Source of the DNA: Acidobacteriota bacterium
GTDB taxonomy: Bacteria > Acidobacteriota > UBA6911
Assembly: GCA_017860075.1 (NCBI GenBank)
Contig: JAFNAH010000137.1
Location: 1 to 5,331, forward strand
Length of the DNA stretch: 5,331 bases
Direction of reading: 5' to 3'
Shown: positions 1 to 5,331 of the stretch, one piece after another
Layout: every line of letters starts with the position of its first letter
How positions within the stretch are numbered: the stretch's first letter is position 1
The notes under the pieces: generated by a model
Seen by the model: only the letters and a program-made list of their open reading frames with translations
What the model was told of the DNA's origin: nothing
Databases searched by the model: none
Made by a program: the position numbers and the translations under genes

Positions 1-567
1 ACGAAATTCCTGTCGGGTTTCAGCGACCTCCTGGCCGGCATGATACTTGGCCGGGACGCGGAGATGATCTCCGAACTGCGCGGCACGCGGGCAATTCTGG
101 GTAACATTCTGCAGGCTGATGAATGCTGGATGCTCAACGGCCGCCTGCCGACGGTGTCTCTCCGGATGCATCGTCAGAGCAAGAATGCCCAACGGATAGC
201 CGAGAATCTGGCCCGGCACCCGAAGCTCAAGAGAATGCGATATCCGACGCTGTTCACCGACCCGGAACAGATCAAGATCCGGGATGCGCAGTGCAGCTTC
301 CCCGGGTCCCTCTTCGCGTTCGAACTCGATGGTGGCAAGCATGCCGCTTACGAGTTCCTGCGGAGGCTCAAGATCGCCAGGAACGCTGTCAGCCTGGGAG
401 GTGTGGAGACGCTGGCGTGCCATCCCTGGACCACAACCCACTCCGAATTCTCCGATGATGGCAAGCGTGAGGCGGGTATCTCGGAATCGCTTGTTCGCAT
501 TTCGATCGGGATCGAGGATTGGCGGGATCTACTGCATGAGTTTCGCTCGGCTCTGGACAGCCTGTGA
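1..567 (+). CDS. Cys/Met metabolism PLP-dependent enzyme (cystathionine gamma-synthase/lyase family), C-terminal part
   Basis: The reading frame is open from the first base and ends at TGA 565-567, giving 188 residues without the N-terminus. It opens T-K-F-L-S-G-F-S-D-L-L-A-G, which matches the family's active-site segment S-x-T-K-[FY]-x-x-G-H-x-D. K2 of the fragment is therefore the likely Schiff-base lysine. Further family blocks are the substrate-domain stretch N-A-V-S-L-G-G-V-E-T-L at about 128-138, H-P-W-T-T-T-H-S at 141-148, and G-I-S-E-S-L-V-R-I-S-I-G-I-E-D at 159-173, whose Arg normally binds the substrate carboxylate. Family members run to about 380-400 residues with the lysine near 200, so roughly half is present. 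Two variations stand out: Phe replaces the usual His in the G-H-x-D segment, and the usual R-G-L-K-T-L block reads G-R-L-P-T-V. The enzyme would be cytosolic and act on sulfur amino acids or O-acyl-homoserine. Which reaction (gamma-synthase, gamma-lyase, beta-lyase or methionine gamma-lyase) cannot be decided from this half. Confidence 0.92.
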   Translation, partial: TKFLSGFSDLLAGMILGRDAEMISELRGTRAILGNILQADECWMLNGRLPTVSLRMHRQSKNAQRIAENLARHPKLKRMRYPTLFTDPEQIKIRDAQCSFPGSLFAFELDGGKHAAYEFLRRLKIARNAVSLGGVETLACHPWTTTHSEFSDDGKREAGISESLVRISIGIEDWRDLLHEFRSALDSL

Positions 568-652
568 ACGTTCAGGACGACATGCGGGGATCGGCCGTGG
601 TCGTCTCCCCGACTTCGCCCCTGCCAGGCGGTGATCCCGGTCGATCGTTCGC

Positions 653-657
653 GGAGG
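653..657 (+). promoter_or_regulatory. Ribosome binding site of the exonuclease III gene
   Basis: GGAGG lies 7 nt upstream of the TTG at 665. It decides the start, because no ATG falls at the conserved N-terminus and the family's first residues (M-K-I-A-T-W-N-V-N-G) begin exactly at this TTG. Confidence 0.8.
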
Positions 658-664
658 TTCTCTC

Positions 665-1417
665 TTGAAGATCGCGACCTGGAATGTCAACGGCGTTCGC
701 GCGCGGGAAGCCCAGCTCGTGGAATGGATCGGGCGGGATCGGCCCGATGTCGTGTGCCTGCAGGAGATCAAAGCCGCTGTCGAGCAGGTCCCCGCTTCCC
801 TGAAGGAGATCGAGGGCTACTGGAACTACTGGCATGGACAGCGAGCCTACTCGGGTGTCAGCCTGCACATCCGACGCGACCTGTTCGCAACGGCACCGGA
901 ATACGGTCACCCGCCTTACGATCATGAGACGCGCGTCGTGGCAGCCAGGTTGGGCGGGCTGGTGATCGCTTCCATCTATGTCCCCAACGGCGGAAAGGAC
1001 TTCGAGGCCAAGATCCGTTTTCTGCAGGCGATGAAGGAGTACGTGCGCGAGTCGCATGCCGGCGGCCTGGAATTGATCCTGTGCGGGGACATGAACGTAG
1101 CCCGGACCGACCTGGACGTGCACCCGAAGGAGAGGAATCCGAAGGTCATCGGCCAGAGGCCCGATGAGCGGGAACTCCTGGAGGGCATCATCGCCGAGGG
1201 ATTGCTCGACGTCAGCCGGACACTGGATCCCGACAATGACGCCCTCTTCACCTGGTGGCCTCCCTGGCGCAGCATGCGTCAAAGAAACATAGGCTGGCGC
1301 ATCGACTACATCCTCGCAAGCACCTCTCTCAGAGCCCGATTGCAGAGTTCCGCCGTACTGGCCGACGTCGGGACGAGCGACCACGCGCCGGTCATCGCGG
1401 AATTCAGCATCGCTTGA
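665..1417 (+). CDS. xthA: Exodeoxyribonuclease III / AP endonuclease
   Basis: A 250-residue protein of the ExoIII branch of the endonuclease/exonuclease/phosphatase fold, of normal length. It is expected to be a cytosolic Mg-dependent enzyme that cleaves 5' to abasic sites and degrades 3' ends in base excision repair. Catalytic landmarks are all visible: N7 in T-W-N-V-N-G, metal ligand E34 in L-Q-E-I-K, Y105 in S-I-Y-V-P-N-G, D142 and N144 in G-D-M-N-V-A, D214 in W-R-I-D-Y-I-L, and the D239-H240 pair in S-D-H-A-P-V. The F-T-W-W stretch at 195-198 is also typical. Translation starts at TTG, preceded by a good GGAGG. It follows the PLP-enzyme gene by 97 nt and precedes the selenoprotein gene by 36 nt on the same strand, so co-transcription with the latter is plausible. 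Nothing suggests loss of function. The family and catalytic set are secure; the symbol rests on family membership (some genomes call this paralogue exoA). Confidence 0.96.
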   Translation: MKIATWNVNGVRAREAQLVEWIGRDRPDVVCLQEIKAAVEQVPASLKEIEGYWNYWHGQRAYSGVSLHIRRDLFATAPEYGHPPYDHETRVVAARLGGLVIASIYVPNGGKDFEAKIRFLQAMKEYVRESHAGGLELILCGDMNVARTDLDVHPKERNPKVIGQRPDERELLEGIIAEGLLDVSRTLDPDNDALFTWWPPWRSMRQRNIGWRIDYILASTSLRARLQSSAVLADVGTSDHAPVIAEFSIA

Positions 1418-1453
1418 CCGTCTGTGGTGAGCGACGCGGCGGGGTTGAAGAAT

Positions 1454-2056
1454 ATGCCGGAACAAGGTCAGCAGGAACGCCGGATCAGCCGCAGGAGTTT
1501 CACGGCGGGAGCGTGTACTTGCCTCGTAACGGGTGTGAGACTCGCCGCGGACTGTCTCGCTGAGGATCAGTTGCACGTCCTCGGCTCCGGCAACATCGAG
1601 CGGCTCAGGATGGACTTCAACGCCAGCCGCACCAAGGTACGCCTCTTCTGCGTCCTCTCCCCCACTTGAGCGGTATGCCTTCGAGGGGCCCTCGAAATCC
1701 AGACCATGCTGGTTCAGAGGCAGGAGAAGGAGCTGAGATCGTACTTCGTCTGGAGCTCGTTCCTCCCAACCGATAACGTGGAAGCGGCACGGTCGGCGAC
1801 GGCCAGGTACAGCGCCCCTGACTCTGTCTTCTTCTGGGCGCCGGACTCCAGGCTGCCGGCGGACCTCGCCGTCACGCTTCGGCTCCCGGTCGGGCGTCCG
1901 GCATGGAAGGTGTACTTGCTGTACGGGCGAGGCACAATCTGGGACAGGCTCCCCCCGAGGCCTGCGTACTGGCAGCAGCAACTCGATGTCCTGCAGGGCG
2001 ACAAGTTCGACATCGTGTCGTTGGAAGTGGAAATACAGCGCGCCCTGCGCGAATAG
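1454..2056 (+). CDS. Thioredoxin-like selenoprotein (UxxC), UGA 1667-1669 read as selenocysteine
   Basis: The frame from ATG 1454 runs to TAG 2054-2056 with a single internal TGA at 1667-1669. Reading that codon as selenocysteine gives 200 residues with U72. The N-terminus I-S-R-R-S-F-T-A-G (11-19) followed by an uncharged stretch looks like a Tat signal, with possible cleavage after C-L-A at 34-36. A beta strand (K-V-R-L-F-C-V-L) then leads into S-P-T-U-A-V-C at 69-75, a UxxC redox motif, and a helix-like L-R-G-A-L-E-I-Q. Downstream blocks include Y-F-V-W-S-S-F-L-P (97-105), V-F-F-W-A-P (125-130), G-R-P-A-W-K-V-Y-L-L-Y (147-157) and P-A-Y-W-Q-Q-Q-L (170-177). From memory these agree with a thioredoxin-family (seleno)protein group bearing S-P-T-[UC]-x-x-C. 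A SECIS-like hairpin follows the UGA. In-frame GTG codons at 1424 and 1427 are alternative starts but lack a ribosome site; ATG 1454 has only a weak GGGG at 1441-1444. The likely role is an exported thiol/selenol oxidoreductase; the substrate is unknown. The alternative, a pseudogene with a stop mutation, is much less likely. Confidence 0.85.
1672..1705 (+). promoter_or_regulatory. Bacterial SECIS element downstream of the selenocysteine UGA
   Basis: The core is a perfect 7-bp stem: TTCGAGG (1680-1686) pairs with CCTCGAA (1690-1696), closing a 3-nt loop GGC (1687-1689). Seventeen nucleotides separate the UGA (ending 1669) from the first loop base, which is a G. Both facts fit the known bacterial SECIS rule: a small apical loop with G in the first two positions, about 16-37 nt after the UGA. 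A lower helix can form between GGT-A-TG (1672-1677) and CA-G-ACC (1700-1705), with one A/G mismatch and a small internal loop, giving a bipartite stem. It would recruit SelB carrying selenocysteyl-tRNA. It lies inside the coding frame, so the stem also encodes the L-R-G-A-L-E segment. The fold was made by hand. Confidence 0.75.
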
Positions 2057-2057
2057 C

Positions 2058-2093
2058 GGCGGCGCAGCGGGGATATTCCGACGCCGCCCTCTT
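2058..2093 (+). terminator. Possible terminator after the selenoprotein gene
   Basis: GGCGGCG (2058-2064), starting two bases after the TAG stop, pairs perfectly with CGCCGCC (2082-2088). The 17-nt loop can form its own small CGG/CCG stem (2068-2070 with 2078-2080). The following tract is only moderately T-rich (CTCTTCC), so it is a weak intrinsic terminator at best, but its position directly behind the stop supports the call. Confidence 0.45.
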
Positions 2094-2144
2094 CCGACCA
2101 GAAGCTGGCACGAGATGGGATTTGGGACGCAGTCAAACGCCGAC

Positions 2145-2200
2145 GGACACGGTTCCGGCCTTAGGATTCGATCCGCGTGCGTCAGTGATGTTCCGTGTCC
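2145..2200. repeat. 8-bp inverted repeat in the convergent intergenic gap
   Basis: GGACACGG (2145-2152) is exactly mirrored by CCGTGTCC (2193-2200), 40 nt apart. A small GGAT-TCG-ATCC hairpin (2164-2174) lies in the loop. No open frame with gene-like content is present in this stretch. It could be a structured 3' untranslated element or a remnant of a small non-coding mobile element; without other copies this cannot be settled. Confidence 0.4.
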
Positions 2201-2240
2201 AAAGATACTTCGTTCTCACCCATCCAGGATTAAGCCCGGT

Positions 2241-2264
2241 CTGTGCGGGAGTCCTGGAGCACAG
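2241..2264 (-). terminator. Hairpin downstream of the UPF0182 stop codon
   Basis: CTGTGC (2241-2246) pairs with GCACAG (2259-2264) around a 12-nt loop, beginning 16 nt beyond the UPF0182 stop codon on the minus strand. No T-tract follows on that strand, so an intrinsic terminator is only suggested by position. Confidence 0.3.
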
Positions 2265-2280
2265 GAAACCTTGAGAATCG

Positions 2281-5004
2281 TTATTTGGGGGCGGCCCGCT
2301 CCGACTTCGCCAACTCGTTGAGAATCGTGCCGAGGCTCTTCAACTCCTCACCGTACCTGGCCCAATCTCCTGCTCGCTGTGCCTCGATCGCCCGTCCGAA
2401 CGCATCGCGCGCCTTGATAATCAGGTCGGCCCTCTCACCGGGTGCCGCGGCCACCGTGCCGGTCCCCGCAACGGGCGCGCTGGTCTGCTCGCCGGGTACC
2501 GGGATCTGGTCGCCGAAGATCCGGGCGATCGATGCCTCCAGGGTTTCCTCCATCGCGATCCTGTTCTCGTAGGCGACAATGACCCGTTTGAGCTCAGGGA
2601 TCTTCCCGGTTTCAGAACGCAGGTACAACGGCCGCACGTAGATCAGGCCTTCCTCGATGGGAATCACCAGCAGCGTCCCCTGGATCACCTGCGATCCCCG
2701 CTGGTCCCACAGTGAGACCTGGCGGGAGATTTCCGCATCCTGATTGATGCGTGCCACAATCTGCTTTGGCCCGTATACCAGCTTCTGCTTCGGGAACCGG
2801 TACACCACGAGCTGCCCGTAGTTGGGCGCGTCGCTGCGCGCCACCATCCACGCGGAGAGGTTGTCCTTCCTGTTGGGCGTGAACGGCAGCATGAGGATGA
2901 ACTCTTCTTCCTTCTTCTCCTGCGGCAGCCGCATTATTGTGTAGTATGGCACCATGGGGCTTTCGGCCTGGCCTGAGCTCAAGACCGGGACCTCCCACAA
3001 ATCTTCCTTGTTATAGAAAATCTGCGGATTTGTCATGTGGTACATGGAATAGATGAACGTCTGGAAACGGAAGATGTCCTCCGGGTAGCGCACGTGGCGC
3101 TGAAGATCCGGCGGCATCTCCGCGATCGGCCGGAAGACGCCGGGAAAGATGCGCTGGTACACCTGGATCAACGGGTCTGTCGCGTCGGCAACGTACAAGT
3201 CCACCCTGCCGCTGTAAGCATCAACGACCGCCTTGACAGAATTGCGGATGTAGTTGCCGATTCCCTTCAGCGGCGTTGAATAGGGGTACCGGTCGCTCGT
3301 CGTGTACCCATCCTGGATCCAGTAGAGTTTGCCGTCCGAGATGACGATGTAAGGGTCCTGGTCAAGAGTCACGAAGGGGGCAACCTTCTGGACCCTGGTG
3401 CGAATGTCGCGGAAGTAAAGGAAACGGCTATCGGCCTTCAGCATCGGGGAGAGGACGATGTTGGGGTCCTTGAAGTAGATGGCGAACAGAAGCTTCCTCA
3501 GGAAGGACCGGACCGGGACCCCCCCTTCCCCTTTGTATGTGGCATACACGTTCTCTTCCCCTGCCGGGTAATCGAATTCCTTCTCGCTGGTCTTGACGAT
3601 GACGTATCCCTTCGTCAACTCACCGTAATAAATCTCAGGCCGAGTGATCGCCAGAGAGGGTTCCAGCGCGCGCGGAGGGATGTCCTGAACAAGCAGCACC
3701 GGAAGCCCCTCACGCGTAACACGGTTCACCGGGCCAAGGGTCACGCCGTAACCGTGCGTATAGCTGAGGTGCTCGTTGATCCAGTTGCGTTCCGGCAGGC
3801 TCACGGAATTGAGTTCGCGCGGGGAAATCATCATCTGCTGCGACATGCCGTTCAGCATGTAGCGATCGTTGTCTACGGTGGCAAAATCATAGTAGGTGCG
3901 GATCTCCTGGATCTGGCTGAAGGCGTCCAGAAGGGGTTCATGGTCCCACAGCCGAATGCTCTGGACGGTGGCAGCGTTGTCCTGGATGTCCTGGCGGGAA
4001 AGCGCCTTGTCGCCTGAGAGGTTCCGTTCTTCGACCCGCTGCAGACCGTAGGCGTGAAGGGTGGCCCGGATGTTGTGCTCGATCTGGGGCGTCTCCCTGC
4101 CCAGTTCGTTGGGCGCCACGACGAATTTCTGGAGAAGCGCGGGGTACACACCGCCGAGCAGCGCCACCGCAAAGTACAAGCCGATGCCGCCGATAGCAGC
4201 CACGTTTCGGACCGCGAACGCGTTGTAGGCCAGCAGCAGCGCGCCAACAATCGCCGCTGCAACCTGAAGGTTCAAAAGCGGCAGGCGCCCGTGCAGGTCC
4301 GCATAGGTGGCTCCGAACATCGGTCCGCCGGATGAATACAGGACCTGGAAGCGGTCCAGGTAGGCATTGGCGGAGAGCAGAAGAAAAAAGAGGGCAAGCA
4401 GCAGCGAAATGTGCGTACGGATGTGACCGCGCTTGCTGAGGCTGTGAATCGAAAGGGCGCCTTTGAAGTAGTACAGGATGAGCGTTCCGGCGCCGGCCAG
4501 CAGGCACACGACCATGGCCAGGCTCACAACCTCGCCCATCAGGGGGAGCGAAAAAACGAAGAAGGAGATGTCACGGCCGAATATGGGATCGGTGGTCCCG
4601 AAATCAACCTTGTTCAACCAGCGCCAGACTCTTTCCCACTGCTGGGCTTCACGCAGACCAAGGAAGGCTGAAACGACCAGGGCCGCCAGCCCCGCGATTC
4701 TGTGCACCATCTGACGCGTGACAACATAGGCTGTGATTTGGCCCGTCGGCGTCGGGATTCCCAGCTGGATCTCACCGGGCCCCCGGTTCGCGTGGAGCAG
4801 ATTCAGAAACAGGAAAATGAAGGCAGCCAGCAACGTCAGAGACGCGAGCATGCTTTGCGCGACGAGAGCAGTCGTAAAGACAACCGACTTCCCGAGTTCC
4901 TGGAACCAGAGGAAATCAAAATACAGGTCGACGGCGAAAGACAGCCCTCCCAAAAGCAGGAAGAGAGCCACCACCACTACGATCAGGGAGAATCTCTTGC
5001 GCAT
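2281..5004 (-). CDS. UPF0182 family (COG1615) membrane protein
   Basis: A 907-residue protein starting at ATG (complement of 5002-5004) and ending at TAA (complement of 2281-2283). The first 292 residues contain seven hydrophobic segments, at about 6-25, 43-70, 100-118, 155-180, 198-215, 246-266 and 268-292. Family-type text lies between and after them, for example D-F-L-W-F-Q-E-L (30-37), D-P-I-F-G-R-D-I-S-F-F-V-F (139-151) and V-A-P-N-E-L (296-301). The rest is a large soluble domain, probably outside the membrane. It is followed by an Ala/Pro/Gly/Thr-rich linker at about 834-857 and a helical tail with G-D-W-A-R-Y-G (879-885). Length and architecture match full-size UPF0182 proteins (about 900 residues). 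Their function is unknown, so none is assigned. The frame stays open upstream to 5307, but the extra 101 codons lack family character and overlap the divergent gene; this start gives a charged M-R-K-R before the first helix and has a good ribosome site. Confidence 0.95.
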   Translation of the reverse strand: MRKRFSLIVVVVALFLLLGGLSFAVDLYFDFLWFQELGKSVVFTTALVAQSMLASLTLLAAFIFLFLNLLHANRGPGEIQLGIPTPTGQITAYVVTRQMVHRIAGLAALVVSAFLGLREAQQWERVWRWLNKVDFGTTDPIFGRDISFFVFSLPLMGEVVSLAMVVCLLAGAGTLILYYFKGALSIHSLSKRGHIRTHISLLLALFFLLLSANAYLDRFQVLYSSGGPMFGATYADLHGRLPLLNLQVAAAIVGALLLAYNAFAVRNVAAIGGIGLYFAVALLGGVYPALLQKFVVAPNELGRETPQIEHNIRATLHAYGLQRVEERNLSGDKALSRQDIQDNAATVQSIRLWDHEPLLDAFSQIQEIRTYYDFATVDNDRYMLNGMSQQMMISPRELNSVSLPERNWINEHLSYTHGYGVTLGPVNRVTREGLPVLLVQDIPPRALEPSLAITRPEIYYGELTKGYVIVKTSEKEFDYPAGEENVYATYKGEGGVPVRSFLRKLLFAIYFKDPNIVLSPMLKADSRFLYFRDIRTRVQKVAPFVTLDQDPYIVISDGKLYWIQDGYTTSDRYPYSTPLKGIGNYIRNSVKAVVDAYSGRVDLYVADATDPLIQVYQRIFPGVFRPIAEMPPDLQRHVRYPEDIFRFQTFIYSMYHMTNPQIFYNKEDLWEVPVLSSGQAESPMVPYYTIMRLPQEKKEEEFILMLPFTPNRKDNLSAWMVARSDAPNYGQLVVYRFPKQKLVYGPKQIVARINQDAEISRQVSLWDQRGSQVIQGTLLVIPIEEGLIYVRPLYLRSETGKIPELKRVIVAYENRIAMEETLEASIARIFGDQIPVPGEQTSAPVAGTGTVAAAPGERADLIIKARDAFGRAIEAQRAGDWARYGEELKSLGTILNELAKSERAAPK

Positions 5005-5009
5005 GATTG

Positions 5010-5014
5010 CCCTC
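5010..5014 (-). promoter_or_regulatory. Ribosome binding site of the UPF0182 gene
   Basis: GAGGG on the minus strand sits 5 nt before the ATG at 5004. This supports that start over upstream in-frame starts. No convincing -35/-10 pair was found upstream on this strand. Confidence 0.65.
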
Positions 5015-5112
5015 GCGATATAAAGGTGAGTCCGCAGGATGACATCAGATCCGCGATAAATCAAGCAGACCGCCCGGACAAGCTGAAGGAGGTTGGCAAA
5101 TGCAGCAACAGG

Positions 5113-5135
5113 GGTCCGGTCTGAGAGACCGGACC
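5113..5135. repeat. Perfect 10-bp inverted repeat in the divergent intergenic region
   Basis: GGTCCGGTCT (5113-5122) and AGACCGGACC (5126-5135) form a perfect stem around the trinucleotide GAG. AGACCGGA recurs at 5141-5148, 15 nt after its copy in the right arm, and AGACCG occurs again at 5067-5072. Neither strand has a T-tract after the stem, which argues against an intrinsic terminator. Lying between two divergent starts, it could be an operator for a dimeric repressor or an mRNA leader hairpin. Confidence 0.6.
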
Positions 5136-5179
5136 TACGCAGACCGGATGTGCCGCGAAGGAAACAAATGTGCGCGTAT

Positions 5180-5189
5180 GTGCTATTGT
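5180..5189 (+). promoter_or_regulatory. Possible extended -10 promoter element for the AHSA1 gene
   Basis: TG at 5180 and TATTGT at 5184-5189 resemble an extended -10 (TGnTAnnnT). Transcription would start at or next to the ATG at 5197, making the message nearly leaderless, consistent with only a weak AGG before that ATG. No good -35 box is visible at the expected distance (GAAACA at 5161-5166 is poor). Confidence 0.25.
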
Positions 5190-5196
5190 AGGCTAT

Positions 5197-5331
5197 ATGG
5201 TTGAGAGCATGCAGCCGGCGGATGGCAGCATTCGCAAACGGGTCTTCATCCAGGCCAGTGCGGCCACGATCTATCGGGCTCTTACCGACGCAAAGGCGCT
5301 CAGCCACTGGTTCTGCGACAAAGCCACATCC
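5197..5331 (+). CDS. AHSA1/SRPBCC-domain protein, N-terminal part (runs off the window)
   Basis: The frame from ATG 5197 is open to the window end, giving 45 residues. After a short polar lead, the sequence I-R-K-R-V-F-I-Q-A (12-20), then Y-R-A-L-T-D-A (26-32) and L-S-H-W-F (35-39), follows the start of the START-like SRPBCC fold in Aha1-homologue (AHSA1) proteins: a first beta strand, then helix motifs of the type x-A-L-T-D-x-x-x-L-x-x-W-F. Family members are small cytosolic ligand-binding or co-chaperone-like proteins of about 130-160 residues, so roughly a third is visible and no ligand can be inferred. An in-frame ATG at 5209 and GTG at 5170 are alternative starts; 5197 is preferred for its AGG at 5190-5192. 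It is divergent from the UPF0182 gene. Confidence 0.75.
   Translation, partial: MVESMQPADGSIRKRVFIQASAATIYRALTDAKALSHWFCDKATS

Noticed and set aside
585..611. CGGGGA/TCCCCG inverted repeat after the PLP-enzyme gene, considered as a terminator
   Set aside because: Only 6 bp with a 15-nt loop and no T-tract; too weak in GC-rich DNA to call.
1667..1669. UGA read as tryptophan (alternative genetic code)
   Set aside because: UGA serves as the stop of both the PLP-enzyme and xthA genes here, and tryptophans in all genes are TGG. The UxxC context and hairpin favour selenocysteine.
1667..1669. UGA as a true stop, leaving a disrupted pseudogene
   Set aside because: The frame continues uninterrupted for 128 coherent codons to a TAG without any other lesion, and the stop sits exactly at a redox-active position with a SECIS-like hairpin after it.
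572..1981. Long open frame (469 codons) on the minus strand opposite xthA and the selenoprotein
   Set aside because: Its translation is rich in Arg/Pro/Gly with no recognisable motif, and it lies antisense to xthA, whose catalytic residues are intact. It is a typical shadow of GC-rich coding DNA.
1714..2136. Minus-strand 140-codon frame opposite the second half of the selenoprotein
   Set aside because: Ser/Arg-rich shadow translation without motifs. The plus-strand reading has coherent thioredoxin-like blocks.
2161..2179. GGATTCGATCC resembling a tRNA T-arm
   Set aside because: No five-base-pair T-stem, acceptor stem or anticodon arm can be built around it.
5005..5307. 101-codon N-terminal extension of the UPF0182 frame
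   Set aside because: It lacks family character, overlaps the divergent AHSA1 gene and crosses the palindrome. The internal ATG at 5004 has a ribosome site and a membrane-protein-like N-terminus.

Overview
The window is a GC-rich stretch of bacterial chromosome with compact gene spacing. The gene set, including a UPF0182 membrane protein and a bacterial-type selenoprotein, suggests an uncultured soil or sediment bacterium. An Acidobacteriota-like or neighbouring phylum is possible, but this is inference; nothing here fixes the taxonomy. I see no transposase, phage gene, CRISPR array, rRNA or tRNA.

Layout. Three plus-strand genes lie head to tail: the C-terminal half of a Cys/Met-metabolism PLP enzyme (1-567, entering the window one codon before its probable PLP lysine), an exodeoxyribonuclease III / AP endonuclease (665-1417, TTG start), and a thioredoxin-like selenoprotein (1454-2056) read through an in-frame UGA at 1667-1669. 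They converge on a minus-strand gene for a 907-residue UPF0182 membrane protein (2281-5004). The gap of about 220 bp between them holds GC-rich inverted repeats. A divergent intergenic region (5005-5196) carries a perfect 10-bp inverted repeat and repeated AGACCG(GA) words. It separates the UPF0182 gene from the N-terminus of an AHSA1/SRPBCC-domain protein (5197 to the window end).

The highlight is the selenoprotein. A conventional gene caller would split it into an 81-residue and a 116-residue 'hypothetical protein'. Read as one frame it gives a Tat-like signal sequence, a thioredoxin-like beta strand ending in S-P-T, then U-A-V-C (a UxxC redox motif) and a C-terminal half with conserved-looking blocks. 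Ten bases after the UGA is a 7-bp hairpin with a GGC loop, positioned as bacterial SECIS elements are. The organism should therefore have selA, selB, selC and selD elsewhere. The other genes are housekeeping types with no evident functional link to one another.
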